In this document: piece by piece, positions 1 to 13,349 of the stretch
How the letters are laid out: each line of letters opens with the position of its first letter
Numbering within the stretch: the stretch's first letter is position 1
Origin: Sipunculus nudus
Lineage: Eukaryota; Annelida; Sipuncula; Golfingiida; Sipunculidae
Assembly (NCBI GenBank): GCA_026874595.1
Contig: CM049315.1
Location: 34,116,164-34,180,163 of the forward strand
Reading direction: 5' to 3'
DNA: 64,000 bases
Translations under genes and position numbers: made by a program
Notes under the pieces: model-generated
The model's database searches: none
What the model saw: only the letters and a program-made list of their open reading frames with translations
Told to the model about the DNA's origin: nothing

Positions 1-1180
1 CACACATGATGATGGTGAAGGTGAAAATCCTGAAAATATCAAATTTGAATACACTGAAGAAGATCTATACCCCTGAAAACTTCGAATATGATCTGAGTGC
101 AGGAGAAATACCTGAAAACATCAAATATATAACTTGATGGCCAATATGATCTGAGTGCAGGAGAATTACCTGAAAACATCAAACATATAACGTGATGGCC
201 AATCACCTGAAACATCAAACATGACCACTATTAAGGTGATCTATACTTCTGAAAACTTCATATATGATGCGAGTCCAGGAGATATTCCAGAAAGCATCAA
301 ATATATAAGGTGATGGGGAAACTAATGAAACATCAACATGATGACAGTCCAGGGGAAATTCCTGAAAACATCAAACATAATCACAGTCCAGGGGAAATTT
401 CTAAAAACATCAACCATGATCACAGTCCAGGAAAAATTCCTATAAACAACCATGATCACTGTCCAGGGGAAATTCCTGAAACATCAAATATAATCACAGT
501 CCAGAGGATATTGCTAAAAACATCAAACATAATCACATTGAAGGAAAATCTCCTGAAAACATCAAATATGATCAAGGTGAAGCTGGGATTCCAGAAAACA
601 TCAAACAGGTTCATGGTCAAGGTGAAACTCCAGAAAACATTAAACATGATCACAGTGAAGGTGAACCTCCGGAAACATAAAACATGATCTGAGTGCTGAG
701 AAAATTCCTAAAAATTACAAATATAGGCTGATGGGGAAACTCCTGAAACATCAAACATGATCACAGTCCAGGGGAAATTCCTGAAAACATCAACCTTGAT
801 CACAGTCCAGGGCAAATTCCTGAAAACATTAAACATTAGCACAGTGAAGGAAAAACTCCTGAAACATCAAACATGATCTGAGTGCAGGGGGAATTCCTTA
901 AAAATTAAACACAATCACAGTAATGGAAAAATTCCATAAAACTTCATACATGGTGATGGTGAAGGTGAAACCCCTGAACACAACAAATATGAATACAGTG
1001 AGAAGATCTATACTCCTGAAAATTTCAAATATGATCTGAGTGCATGCGAAAACCCTGAAATCCTCAAATATATAAGGTGATGGCCAATCACTTGAAACAT
1101 AGAACATAGCCTCTGTGGAGGAGATCTATACTACTGAAAACATAAAATATGATGCAAGTCCAGAGATATTGCTGAAAGCA
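1..1180. repeat. 39-bp minisatellite array
   Basis: Degenerate units of about 39 bp, built around cctgaaaacatcaaacatga and cacagtccaggggaaatt, with variants ('gtgaaggtgaa', 'ctgagtgcaggag'). Spacing measured at 363, 402 and 441 is 39 bp. Since 39 is a multiple of three, ORFs on both strands stay open (for example 310-687) and show a 13-residue period; I see no sign that they are genes. The array probably starts before the window. Confidence 0.85.
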
Positions 1181-1880
1181 TCCTGGGCTCGCGCTAGCCG
1201 CTTGCCACGTCGCCAAATGCGAGTAATTTGTCCAAAATGGGAGGAAACTTTTTGCAGAAATCGCCACGGTGGGGATTAAAAAATAAAACACAAATCCCCA
1301 TGAAAATCTGGTTGAAATACTCTCTCTTTAATATACCATCGATTAATCCGTGATCGTGTTTGTTTACAACTGTCAAAAAGTCGGAGAATCCGCAAAGAAT
1401 TTAAGGAGAATATTTGGAGTTGTTCAACATTGCGTGAACAACCATAAAAATTCTCCGGCTCTCCGAGAATTCTCTTGCAGATGCCCTTTATTCTTATAAA
1501 ACAAAAACAAACTCTGCTCTGATTGGTCGATAGTTGAGCATGGAACTTAGCTTAACGCTCATTGGACAGAAGGTAAATTTCGCTGATCATCTGTGAGTTG
1601 TGACACGGTTTACGTATCAATATATAACAATATTACAGCTATTGATTTCACACACCGTAATAAATAAAGCGTACTGGGTAATGTGTTTTCTTTATTAAAG
1701 TGTAATTAGCCAGCATCTATAAAATATTTTCGTCAGTGGTTAATATATACGGCCTGATGGTCTTGTAACACCTGCCACTATGGTCGGCGAAATATATGCT
1801 ATCCTTGAACAGAGATGTTCTCAAACTACAACTTTTAAAGATCGTTTAAAAGACCGCGCGCGCTACATGTCAGAGACAGC
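1181..1880. other. no gene seen
   Basis: Unique-looking AT-rich sequence. The only structure noted is a short inverted-repeat patch around 1382-1475 (ggagaat/attctcc words). Confidence 0.4.
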
Positions 1881-1884
1881 ATTT

Positions 1885-2530
1885 ATGACATATGGAAGGT
1901 AAAGGTTGAAAAGTTTGCCCTAAAATGATTCCAAATGCTGTGAACTTGACTTTTGACCTCAAAATCAACAAGTCTTTTCCCCTCTTGGCAGAGAAGCAAT
2001 ATGTTAATGCTGGAAGGTTTGGAATGAAAAGTCTAGTTTAAAATGTGTCCACAACCTTTTTAAAGAAGTGGATCCTCTAACCTTGACCTTTGACCTTGTG
2101 ACCTCAACATCTATAGGATTCTTCTCCTTCTCGGTAGGTGAGCCATATGTGAAAGATCAAAAAGTTTGGGATGAAAGGTTTGGCTAAAATTGCATCCACA
2201 AGCTTTTCAAAGAAGTGGGTCCTGTGACCTTGACCTCAAAATAATTGTAGTTCTTCCCCTGTTGGTATGCGAGCTGTATGTGAAAGATGGAATGTTTGGG
2301 ATGTAAATTTTGGCAAAAACTTATAAGAATTCATTCTAGGGGGGGCCTGGAAACACACCCTGTAATACAAAGAATATGTGGCAGTGACCTAAATTCAGGT
2401 TTTCCAGGAGAACTATATTAGGACCTCTTACTCTTAGACTGTATATATAGGGTTTATTATCCTAGCCTTTACGGTTACGGTATGTCTGCCCTTCATACGG
2501 ACAGACGGAAGGACGACAGACAAAGACCCA
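1885..2530. repeat. degenerate dispersed/tandem repeat ('gaccttgacc' type)
   Basis: Three related blocks of about 130-145 bp contain 'atatgtgaaagatcaaaaag' or variants, 'tttgggatgaaagg', and 'gaccttgacctttgacct'. The region ends near 'gacagacggaaggacgacag' and 'cagctgagctaaaaa', a tail also found at 33401-33473. I read it as a multicopy mobile-element relic; similar repeats are common in bivalve genomes (general knowledge). Confidence 0.55.
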
Positions 2531-4820
2531 TCGCTAAAGCACAACATGACTGAAACTGAAAGGCAGCTGAGCTAAAAACGAAAATGTGGGTTTAGTTACT
2601 GTTTTTGTCCCCGAATAGAGAAGTTCAGCCCTGTATAATGCACATATACCAGTCATAGGCGCAAGGGGCGTTCTTAACACTGGTGTCGCACCTATTGTTA
2701 AATCGTACAAAAACAAGTATAATTCAGTAAGTGGTCCGGTACCGTATATGTTCCTTCCACTACCAACTCATTGTTTCGCGCGTTCTGTGCTCTTCTAAAC
2801 CATGAGATGAAACTGGTTGCTCCGAGGCTATGTGTAAAACTCGGATATCGGAAGCCAGAAGTCGGAAGCCAAGGAATTTTTAGAAATAAAGCATTTACAT
2901 GTACAAAATGCCTCTTGGTCAAAACCATTTTGACTTTTTTGATAGAATAAGGCATGTTCTATCATACTATGATGTATTATATTTATCAATTCTCTAATCG
3001 GAAAGTTATAGACGATTTTGTGCTCGGTATGTGGCCACTGTGGCGCCATCTATCGGGTTACGAAATAAAATCCGGTCGATGGAAGTCGGATTTTGGATGG
3101 CAAGTCGGACGTCATATCTCGCATGCCTCCCTTTATTCCAGCAAACTTTAATTTATGAGTAATTTCAGTGTATATAACGTGTGCGTGTGTATAAACGTGC
3201 ACTCATTTTAATTGTATGCGAGCTACACACCGTTCTTTTTATTTACAATTTAATATTTAATTGTATTACATAATTTATATTGTTTATATTATATTATAGT
3301 TGGGATTCTATATTTTTGTATTCAAACATATTTTTAAAACGCAGATAATTCAATATTTTTGTTATACTCTCAAGATTTCCCTGAAACCCAGATATATGAA
3401 TCGCATCTCAGAAAACTTTTCTTAGAATAGTTACCTTAAATAACAGCTTACATACAACGTAATTACAACGTATAAAAATATGTACTTTATCCTTATCATC
3501 TATTCATGATATATTACACAGATGCACTTAACGGAATGGTTCCTCTTTAATGTTTGACTTAATTTTTTTTAATATGATACAGAGAAATGGTAGAATCTTT
3601 ATGGTGTACCATCAACAACCATGTAAATAGTAAAAATTAACGGTACCTCGATTCCGAGAAGTATCAAATAACGGAAAGAAGGAACATTTTAAAATTTCAT
3701 TACTTTTTCGTTAACTTTATGTAAATAAAATTTTTCTTATCTGGTACATTTAATTTGTATTAAATAATAATAAAACTATTTATCTTCGACTTGAAAATAT
3801 ATTTGTTAAAAGGCCATGAGTTTCAGATACTTCTCAGATAGTTAAAATTTAATGCCAAAGTATATTTGTGTAATATGTCGTAATTTTACTTTTAAATGTA
3901 GAGAATATTTTATATGGAATACTACAAGGAAAACACACAAATGTGTTCTGTTCTGATTCCTCTGTTTGCTAGTTTATACAAGTAAGCCATCAGAGATTCA
4001 CCCTCGGCTTAACTGGCATCCGACTGGGCATCCAATATCCGACTCCTGACATCCAGGTTTTAGTCCGTACCATCTATCGGCCCTAGATTGGTACCCCGCT
4101 CTACTATTGTTGTCTACCAATCATAGATCGGCTGAAGGCCATAATAGAGCGGGGTACCAGTCTACTATCGGCCCAATCAGAACATCTCGCCTTTGCCACT
4201 GGAATAATGTTTGTTTTTTTATTATTTTGGTTTCTTAGATAATAAAGGTAATATAATCTTTTGTTTGCTTTCTTTGATTGATTCAACACATGAAGGACCG
4301 ATAACTGCCGAAGAATGGGAAGGTAAGCCTATATTTAGCTGATCAGGGTGCTGACCAGCGCAAGCAGTATATATATATAACGTTCTGCAATAATAAACGC
4401 TGCTAATCGCATAGGTTTTAAACATATATCATAACATATAGTAATTCATTTTTAACAGTATTACCTTTTTGTACTTGAAATATGAGAAAGAGGAACTTTT
4501 ATACCTAATTATGATATATAGTACCTAATCATGATAAAAAAAATTGAAAGAAAATGACCGTTATCAGTCATTTTGTATATAATTTATCATTTCTATTGCT
4601 TGTAGGCCTTACCGGACAATTCGGTTTATTATGACAAGCCCCTTCAAGGAATTAAATCGCTCTTTATTGGACACGGCAAATTTCCATAAACAAAAAATAA
4701 CACTAAAATATTTTTAATATTTTTATTTAAAAAAATAATCCCATGCATAATTTATATAAATCAAATTCTGATAACAATTAGAAAAGGAAACATATGAAGC
4801 GATTTAAATATATTTCATAT
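2531..4820. other. no gene seen; AT-rich intergenic DNA
   Basis: Only short ORFs without recognisable domains. At 4080-4170 'cggccctagattggtacccc' recurs in inverted, diverged form ('gagcggggtaccagtctact'), a small inverted repeat. Confidence 0.4.
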
Positions 4821-4823
4821 ATA

Positions 4824-5020
4824 CAGTAAAACTCCTACTTGCGGACAACTCAGCAAGGCGGACAACTCACTTATGCGGACACTAAACCTCAGTCCCTTCA
4901 AATTTGCCTCTATATTATGTTTAACGTAAACTCAGTAAAGCGGACAACTCCCGGACAACGGACAAAATTTCCTGTCCCACCTGCGTATCCAGTACATATT
5001 GCGACCCTCTAAAGCGGACA
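4824..5020 (+). mobile_element. partial TA-flanked MITE (pogo/Tigger-like end)
   Basis: It begins TA-cagtaaaactcctacttgcg and carries several 'gcggacaactc' motifs on one strand. The start resembles the ends of the elements at 21219 and 54876 (cagtaaaacct..). No matching right end was found, so it is truncated or older. Confidence 0.4.
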
Positions 5021-5269
5021 GACATCGCGAGTTCGATTTTTTTTTTTTTGTTCAGATATCTGCCGGGATGTGGCGCTCCGAGGTCGTGACCGCGTGTGAC
5101 CTGTTTTGGTCAAAGCGACATCCCGAGGACATGTGTAATTTGGTGAATAGATATCACAATCTTAACTTTATTAAGATTGACCGGTCAATTAGAAAAAAAA
5201 CTAAGCTTTCAAACAGCTTTTCATTTGACAAGACCACCATCAAAGACTAAAAATTCGTGCATTACTTGA

Positions 5270-5960
5270 GATCGGCGTCTTTGGTCATGATCGGTCAAGG
5301 GTCAAGGTCAGGGTCACCAAAAACCTCAAAATAGCTTTATTTTCGTCATATCTTTGTCAAGAATACTCGTAGCAGCATAAACTATAGCTCACTTTATTCG
5401 TCATTAAATGACCTTTCACCTTGGAGCATAAACACTTCATTCTACCGTTACCATGGTTACACATTTTAGGGGAAATTCATGAAATTTCGAATTTTAATGT
5501 TTAAAGCTAGAGAGATTATATTTTTTTTTTGGCATCATGTAGAGTTTAATAGGTAGTATGCAGTTTTATCTGTATGACCACCAGGGAGCGCTGTAAATGT
5601 TTTTACGTGAGATTCCATCAGTTATGTACTAGAGGCCCCAATTTTATTGTAATCGCTTCAAGACTCATACATTTTATTTTAGACAGTAATATCTCGAAAC
5701 AAATTTCTCATTTTTGGAATTGAGCCATCAGGTGTCGCTGCAAATTAACCACTTTAATAAAATCATTTTGTCCCGTAGCTTAAAAATTATGAACAATGTC
5801 ACAACTTTTATTACTGGATCTGAAACCAGGTCAATGGGCTTATTTCTGTGTACACTTGACCTGATTTTGCGGTTACCATTGTGACCTACTTAAGAATAAA
5901 ATACTTCAAGAATACGGATTTTTGTAGTCGGATTCACGGTGTTTCGGGTATCCTTAGACC
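5270..5960. repeat. probable dispersed repeat
   Basis: Contains 'ggtcaagggtcaaggtcagg', a style typical of multicopy invertebrate repeats, and a palindromic gttaccatggttac at 5447-5460. No coding potential was seen. Confidence 0.35.
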
Positions 5961-6907
5961 GCTTTTCTGATTTCATTATCGCTTCAGCGAAGAGGCAGTT
6001 AATTACATGAACACGCTTGTCGTATCACGTTACCGTGTCCCATACTCGTCACGGGTGCCCGCGCTCTTATCAACAGATGACCGCCTGTGTTGTAACCACG
6101 CGGGCACGGCGCTCCCGCAGATAATGGAAGATCCATGAGGATTGGTTACATCGAACTGCGTTACAAACGCAGGACTGAAGTCATAATATTAAAACTAAAG
6201 GTCGCCGGAGATAGTCTCAAGACTGCAGTCAGAATTCTTTGAAGTGGCCCCGTTTTCCACTGGGAGTCTTCAATCCATATCTTTTCTTATAATTAAACTA
6301 ATGAAAAAAAGATGAATAAAAGCTTTGCGTGTGAAAACTTTACCAAGCTTTTTATATAATGTAAACAGATACATTTTTTAATCCAAAAATATTCAAATTC
6401 ATGGAATTTTATATTCTTGTTTTCTATAAATATAAAAAAAAATCGCCCAGCCTTTATGTTTAATACTGACAAGATGTTAACAACAAACAAAGAGATTCGT
6501 GTGAATTTTAAAGAATATTGCTAACTTTGTAACTTGCTCCAAACGCGTGTAAATAGTAATAAAAATATATAAAGTGCAACTCACGCATTTATCATAATAC
6601 AGTCATATATATATATATAAATGTGTAAGTTGTATCGTAGGCAGATCTTCCTAACAGGGGTCAACATCATAGGCGGATCCGGGAGGGGGGGGGGGAGGGG
6701 GCACCTGCCCCCCATCCTTTAGCGTTCGCATTTTTTTTTTTTTTTTAATTTATTTACTTTATGTTTTCTTGCATACTTCATAAGTGGATGTAACCAGGAA
6801 TAATGTTTATCTCATGTGGATCCCCATTCCTTCTTCTCAATAACCACAGCACTTCAAGGAGATTCGAGCAATACAAGTGCCTGCATGGAAACGCCTCTTC
6901 GTCAATG

Positions 6908-6975
6908 GACTCTCCCTCTCTCTCTCTCACACACACACATACACACACAGACCAACACACAAACACGCGCACACA
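6908..6975. repeat. (CT)n/(CA)n microsatellite
   Basis: Mixed ctctctct and cacacaca tract immediately left of the hAT-like element. ORFs crossing it are low complexity. Confidence 0.8.
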
Positions 6976-7107
6976 AGTTAGCAGCGCTCGGTATCGCCTA
7001 CAAATTTCTTATCGCAATATATTGCGATATTTCTTAGCGTATTGCGATACGTATTGTAATATTTACATTATATTAATTTAATAGGAATTAAGTGTGCTTT
7101 CTGTATG

Positions 7108-7111
7108 TATG

Positions 7112-7171
<60 letters not shown>
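7108..7171. repeat. (AT)n microsatellite
   Basis: About 60 bp of pure AT dinucleotides abutting the hairpin. Confidence 0.9.
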
Positions 7172-7179
<8 letters not shown>

Positions 7180-7335
7180 TACAAAATGAAGACGAGTCAA
7201 GTATTTTCAGACATTTTACTACTACGTAGTTTCGTGCAAGATGTTGTTGCACTCGTCAGGTACCATCTTGCACGAAACTACGTAGTAGTAAAATGTCTGA
7301 AAATACTTGACTCGTCTTCATTTTGTATAATTATA
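7172..7335. repeat. perfect 72-bp inverted repeat with 20-nt loop
   Basis: The arms 7172-7243 and 7264-7335 are exact reverse complements (checked base by base) around the loop 7244-7263. The outer part is AT-rich (tataattatacaaaatgaag); the inner part is unique-looking (actacgtagtttcgtgcaag). If transcribed it would form a long perfect hairpin. Confidence 0.95.
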
Positions 7336-8235
7336 CAGCTCTGGTGAAATGCCATAGAGCACTCTAGTAGAATATCCGATAATATTGATATTTGAAAAAA
7401 TGTATTGTGATACGCAATAGGTGAATCACCGTATCGTGATATATCGATATATCGATAATATCGCGCAGCCCTACAAGATAGGTATTCCATATACTCAGTC
7501 TACACATAGCATGTGTGTGTTTCGGACATCAAAATGGATCGTCCATTTTTTATTTACAGTGACTTTTGGAGGTGTTACACAAAAACAAAGCTGTGGGAAG
7601 GCATCAGTAGATGTTACACAATAAATATAGCAGTCAGCCTGAAAGCTCTCTGCTTGCATCGTTAAATCATGGAAAAGGAAAATGTTGCCCATTTCATGAT
7701 CATTTTCCCATTTCGTGATCAATCGGATCGCATATTAGTTCAGACCCAGAACTTTCAGGCAAACAAACATTATCTAACTGATCTCCAGAGGCTGATAGCA
7801 GTTAGTAACACCTCATTATTATATTATCTCGTTATCTCGTAGCTGTCCACCACTGGCCTGCCCAGTGCGTGGCCACAGTCCAGCGCACTTGCATGCGCAT
7901 TAGGTCAGTGCTATCAGGAGTGTCTTACTTCTTGACATGCTATGCTAGCTGGCATTCTGATTTGTGCATGTATGTATGTGCACAGGCCAGACTAACCACC
8001 GTCAAAAATATACATTTGTATAAATATTTTATATACTATATATGTATGTGATATGTGTTATGAGCAGCAGTATAAATCTTCAATCTACACTGAATATATT
8101 TGCCAATACAACTAAATTGCGTGACAAAAAAAACCTCTGACCGTATTCAGTATAAGGTGCATTTATTTTAACACTTTACCTACAAATATACTAGCATATA
8201 TGGATACATGCTTATATTTTTTTATGTTTTCTAAG

Positions 8236-8237
<2 letters not shown>

Positions 8238-8315
<78 letters not shown>
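8238..8315. repeat. (CT)n then (AT)n microsatellite
   Basis: Tandem ctctct run followed by two tatata runs separated by 'catg'. It explains the Tyr/Ile-rich ORF here. Confidence 0.9.
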
Positions 8316-8320
<5 letters not shown>

Positions 8321-8399
8321 ATTATACCCCAGTGGGTGTATATATGCGGGTGTGTAGGGGTGTGTTTGGGTATTCGGCGTCATCTCGAGTGAAGATTGT

Positions 8400-11300
8400 C
8401 AAAGATTAGATCTTTTATCGATCACCGATTAACCCGTTCATGCGCACAGCTTTGTGTTTTTGTGCGTAGGCTGTACAGGACGCAAAAACCTGGCATGTGC
8501 ATACGATACTTTATGTGAATTGTTGTGATCCCCTTTGTATCGCACTCTTCTGCGGGGACACCGTGGTGTTGTGAACCTCTGCAGCGGCATCCGTAGTGTT
8601 CATCTGGATCGCCCCCTACTGTTTAGAACGTCGTCCGCTGGATAATCAACTGTTATTTTTGTCACTGGCACGGGACTCGCTCTATTGTGGAAGCACACTT
8701 TAGAACAATTATAACTAAGTCTATTGAGGGAAGTCGCTGACTCCCTGCCTCATTGAAATAAAACTACGTTGTCGCTTTTTACCGCTTTTCACGAGTGCTA
8801 TAAGAGGACTCGTCACCGCTCTTCAGCGAGGACTCGATTATGAACTTTTCACGTTAACACGTCTACCCCGGGGTTACGTCCTCCCAAACAAGAAACCATG
8901 GACTTTTATATTTGTGAACAGGAAGGACTTTTATTTACGCTTTATAACTTGGGTAAAATATGCAGATTCACATGGATCGGAGGGCGGACTACACCTTTAA
9001 ATACTTGGGGACATTCACACATTATCACTGTGGAAACACACTCACCAGACTGACTGTTAAGGAAGAGGGCACACATGTTGCATGCAAACTCACCAATTTA
9101 CAGACGACTATCAAGAAATAGGTGGAAATATTTGGCCGAGACCATTTTAATAATGCAACTTCTCAAAATTAACAATACAATAGTAGGTGCCCTGTATCAA
9201 ATTCGTTATCTGAATAATTACTAATACTTTATTAACAAAATTTGGCACCAAAATAACATTAAGGTGTGGGCAAAAACGCCAACGGCCGCAGTCTCCCCTA
9301 GGATTTACATCTCCCCTTCCTGTTTCCAGCTTTTGCTTCTTTTGTCCTATGTAATACTTTTTTTAGTAATTGACATTGAAGAAAAACCAAGGCCAAGTGT
9401 TTTTAAACACATTGATACAAAATTACTATGCCAACACCCCTTAACGCTAGGACGTACACCCCCCCCTTTTTGTTTCATATATATATATATATATATATAT
9501 TAAAACATGGACGTAGGACCTACCAAGTTAACACCTTAAGCTCGTGGACTTCTAAACCATTTATTTGTATCCATCATGTAGGCAGTTACTGAAAAAGTAC
9601 ACCAAAGTAAAGCTGCACAACCAGAATATCCTAAACCTATCTAATTTGACCATATCTCTAGGTTCTGTGCATCTCTGTGAAAAATTTAGTGGATTTAAAC
9701 AGGAAAATATAACATTATATACTTTACCTTTTTAACATATAATACAAACAACAAAGTACATTATAAATCATGACGATATGTGGACTATGACAACAAAATA
9801 CATGCATAAAGATACAAATAAAAAAGGTACATTACAGATATAGAAATGTTATTGTAATCTGTAAAGTGGTAAATCTGTAGTTATATTTATATTGTTTTTT
9901 CGTTTTCTATATGTATGTTTTCAAAGTTTTCCCACTTTTGGATTTGTACCACCATTTTACCCTTCGTACTCGTATCGTGTTCTTCCATTTTATAAGTTTG
10001 CGTGGCATCTTTTATACAAAGAAAATGTTTATATATTTGATAACAGTAGCAGAGTATTCTGAATGCTGACACCTAAGGCGTTTAGTGTTATTATTGTTTC
10101 TGTTACATTCCCTAAGCTTAAAAATGGTCCAGTTCCTTGAACAATTCTCAAATGTTATTTACAAATTATGGGTTACCTCACAGTGATAAAGTATATGTAG
10201 GTAAGTTTCCTTTACTTTTTTACAAAAAGAACATTGTTCAGTTTTGCTTTCATTCAGTTATAAAGCAAATTAAGTGGTATAACCCTAACTAATAATTTAA
10301 ATTGAAAAAATTCTTAGTTTCTCTGAAATTGTTATTTTAACAATATTTCTGAATGCCTTAAAGATCTTATATTAATTTGTAAACTTCGTTCACCCATTGC
10401 TTTTCTTGTTTCCAATAGATATAATTGTTTCTATTTAAGTATTCAAACCCTGCGGTAATTTTCATATTTATTATTTTATCCACCGTATATTCTTGTACTT
10501 CTCGACTAGGGTTAATTTATTGCTCTCTTTTCCAACAAGTTTGAATTTCATCCACTAAACCTGCATATTTTATAAACCATTCTAACCCTACTTTTTTTAT
10601 TAATTTCTTTATATGTCAAAATGTAAGATGGTTTCCTGATTTTTTAGTTGTCAGAAAGTGTTTTGATACCTGCTATATATAATTTCTTATATAAATTACT
10701 GTATTTTTTAATCTTTATGTGAGATTTATACCATAAAGTTTGTAAATTAAATTCACCGATTTAAAGGGCTTACAAAAATTATGTAAATTAAAATTATTCA
10801 TTGGTATTGCGATAAAAATAGTCTGGAGCCTTCCATGAAATTATTTAAAAAACTCTCCCAAACCTACGACGGTTCAATATCTCGTAGCCCTGCTTAAATC
10901 ATACGACAGTCGAATTCGTAGGTTGTTTGTGACTTAGGCTTAACCCGTAGCAAGATCCGCTCTTGGTCATGTGAGACAGCTCCCAAACAAGAAGAGGATA
11001 CACGAAAGAAGAAACTAATTTTTTTAATATATGTAGTTGCGCGGTATGGCCGCAAGGTAATGTTTTGTATAGCTGTCCGCGCCCGACGCAAGCTTTTTTC
11101 TACTCATATTTAGGGGTTGGCAAAAGGGATTAGAACAAAATATTGGCAGATAACACTATATTTCATGTGAATGTAACATACCTGATATGTGAATAGGTCA
11201 CTTTAAAATATGAGCTATGGCTAAATATTGTTTACACTCCACCCGATATGTAACCTCACTAACAGCAATTTATTGAGTGCTAAATCAAAGGCCCGGACGT

Positions 11301-11820
11301 TCTGTTGAAGATTATACTGTTTGTAACCACCCTCCACATGTGGCCTAATATTAAACAACTGAACACGCGCTTTAACAATATCCTGGGATATTATGTAATT
11401 AAGAACACTCTAGTAATTACATCCAAATGGTTTCGTTTTCAGCAAGAGAGAGATAGAAAGATAGAGAGAATTTGGGAGCTCTCTTGAAAATTGCAATTGG
11501 CAGCTTCATAGACCAGGCACGTATGATAATTAATTCTCAAACCGCGTTATGAAAAACTTTCCAAACACAACGCATACAATATCTGCAGATTGCAGCACTT
11601 TGTAGACTCTCCAACCATCTCCCAGACATTAAATTTTAAGATTATACGAACAGCCGCTGAACAACTGGTGGTAAGATACCTGTTTTCCTGTTATGCAGAC
11701 TATGATACTTGCGTGATTTCTTATTGTGTTGTGCGTGCGCCAGTGCAGAGTGGCAACTGTGCGACAAAAATAACCGGTATATGTATATACATATGTATAT
11801 ATATAATATATATGTGTGTT
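8400..11820. other. no gene seen; AT-rich DNA with short microsatellites
   Basis: 8.4-8.95 kb is more GC-balanced and may be part of a repeat, but I cannot name it. 9477-9500 is (AT)n. 9.5-10.85 kb is very AT-rich with no coding signal. No domain was recognised in any short ORF. Confidence 0.4.
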
Positions 11821-11822
11821 TG

Positions 11823-11827
<5 letters not shown>

Positions 11828-11893
<66 letters not shown>
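11828..11893. repeat. (AT)n microsatellite
   Basis: Pure AT dinucleotide run of about 65 bp. It generates the Tyr/Ile ORFs on both strands. Confidence 0.95.
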
Positions 11894-11896
<3 letters not shown>

Positions 11897-11900
11897 TATG

Positions 11901-12155
11901 GGTGTGTCAAGGGTAAGGACAAGAATCAAAGCCGGGAGTTCGAATTTCAGCCGAGAACCGTTTGAATTGTCACGATCGGCCGGCATTTAGTGTGAGCGCT
12001 CTGTAGGCTTAATGGGAAGACTGTGTCCCAAGGGTGTGGTTAACTGACAGATGAGTGCACCTTTCGGGGGTTGTGAGACTCTTAAATTGAACTGATTACC
12101 TATATCTAGGACCCACAGGTGCGGTGCACCGGGCATGTTTAACACCAGGATAATC
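11901..12155 (+). mobile_element. tRNA-derived SINE, family B copy 1
   Basis: The head 'tcaagggtaaggacaagaat' and 'gccgggagttcgaatttcag' resembles a tRNA with a box-B-like ttcgaatt. The body matches, in the same order, the reverse complement of 46020-46301: 'gtgagcgctctg', 'ttaatgggaag', 'aggacccacaggtgcgg', 'caccgggcatg', 'aacaccagga'. Its box A region is eroded. Confidence 0.65.
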
Positions 12156-12638
12156 GGGTACTGCCGTTGTAACACGTAGTCTGCTATACGGAAATGGAAT
12201 TTTGCAGATGTATAGGCCTATACTTGGTGAGCTGTTATTTGAGATATTGAGGTGGTCATCTTCACCAAAATATTAAAGACACTTCCCTTTGTGACACATT
12301 CCATCCCCTGTAAACTCTATGCGAAAGCCATCTTAGTTGATCTCTTTCAAATAATTTGAGAGAATAAAATCGGCGCTACATTACATGCTGGGAAAATCTG
12401 TCAAAGTTGTAATGAACAAGTCGTGACGCAGCCATGTGCTGTCGCAAGTGAAATATGGGAAAACCTTTACTTCTTAGTATACATCTCTTCGTAGAGGGGG
12501 CAGCACCTTACGGTCAATAAGTCATCATACATTGCATGCCCCCAAACAAATAGCTATCAATCTCCAAAATCTCTACTATAATCTCTATCATCTGAATATT
12601 GTCATACACAGAACTGAATGTTCCCTGTTTAGCTTTTC

Positions 12639-13099
12639 TTACGCATCAATCTTGCTCCTGCCCTTAGAAATTCTGCCGCTCCTGGTCACAATGTCCTCTC
12701 TTATTCTGATTTTGTCATACAATATATCAGACCGAGACAGTGTACTGGTTGAATCATTTGGTAGCACATCAAGTTGTGATTGATCTCTAGTCCCTACATT
12801 GGCGTCCTGAGCCGTAGGCCCAGTAGTAGTATCTGAACAGTGGTAGTCCTCATACTTCCTAGTTAACACTGGTGCATTTTCTAACGTAGGATACATATGT
12901 TGCGTTTAAACACTCCACCGTACTGCGATTCGACCAAAACACTTCTCGGTAGCGACAGTGCCTCTTTAACTACTCCGTATTCCCACTTGTTCTTATTTCT
13001 GAATCTGACAGGTTCACCCGGGACTGGCTGGGGAATGCTATGACTTTTCCTGTCATAATACCTTTTTTGTTTGTCTTGCCTGGCTTTCAGGTTTTTCAA
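12639..13099 (-). pseudogene. gypsy integrase C-terminal region
   Basis: KQKRYYDRKSHSIPQPVPGE PVRFRN is the typical post-core region (QK.YYDR..), and the tail TRSGRISKGRSKID resembles the end of many gypsy pol proteins. It spans two frames. Confidence 0.65.
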
Positions 13100-13349
13100 T
13101 CATTCTTGGGACTACGTGCGGTCTTAGTAGTGGGGGACTTTCGACTTAAGTAGCCTACTATGTAACATTTGGCTGGGGGCATACCCTTCTGTGCCATCTA
13201 AGGGCGTGTTTCTAAACTCAAGTAGTGCATTATATGGATTCTTAACATCCATTTGGGCCTTCTTGATGAGTTTCTTTATTTGACAGAATTTTCTACTTGC
13301 TCATTGGACTGTGAAAATCCTGAGCTTAATGTGACTATTTCAAACTCCT

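Larger units (their letters stand above)
6982..7473. mobile_element. hAT-like non-autonomous element (MITE) with nested hairpin
   Basis: The left end is cagcgctcggtatcgcc; the right end, reverse complemented, is tagggctgcgcgatatt, an imperfect terminal inverted repeat similar in style to hAT ends. The flanking 8-mers caagttag (6974-6981) and caagatag (7474-7481) match at 7 of 8, consistent with an 8-bp target duplication. Inside are 'attgcgatac' rich arms, an (AT)n tract and a perfect 72-bp inverted repeat. There is no transposase. Confidence 0.5.

Noticed and set aside
310-687. 125-residue ORF with His/Pro-rich 13-residue repeats
   Set aside because: It lies entirely in the 39-bp minisatellite, whose period is a multiple of three. 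Other frames and the other strand stay open equally well.
4999-5250. 83-residue ORF near the partial MITE as a transposase piece
   Set aside because: It contains a poly-T derived Phe run and no recognisable transposase motif.
8400-8950. Possible solo LTR or promoter (GC-richer stretch with aataaa at about 8756)
   Set aside because: No terminal TG..CA boundaries, target duplication or second copy were visible.
11590-11990. Tyr/Ile-rich ORFs on both strands
   Set aside because: They are translations of the (AT)n microsatellite; the same applies at 8200-8409 and 9264-9503.
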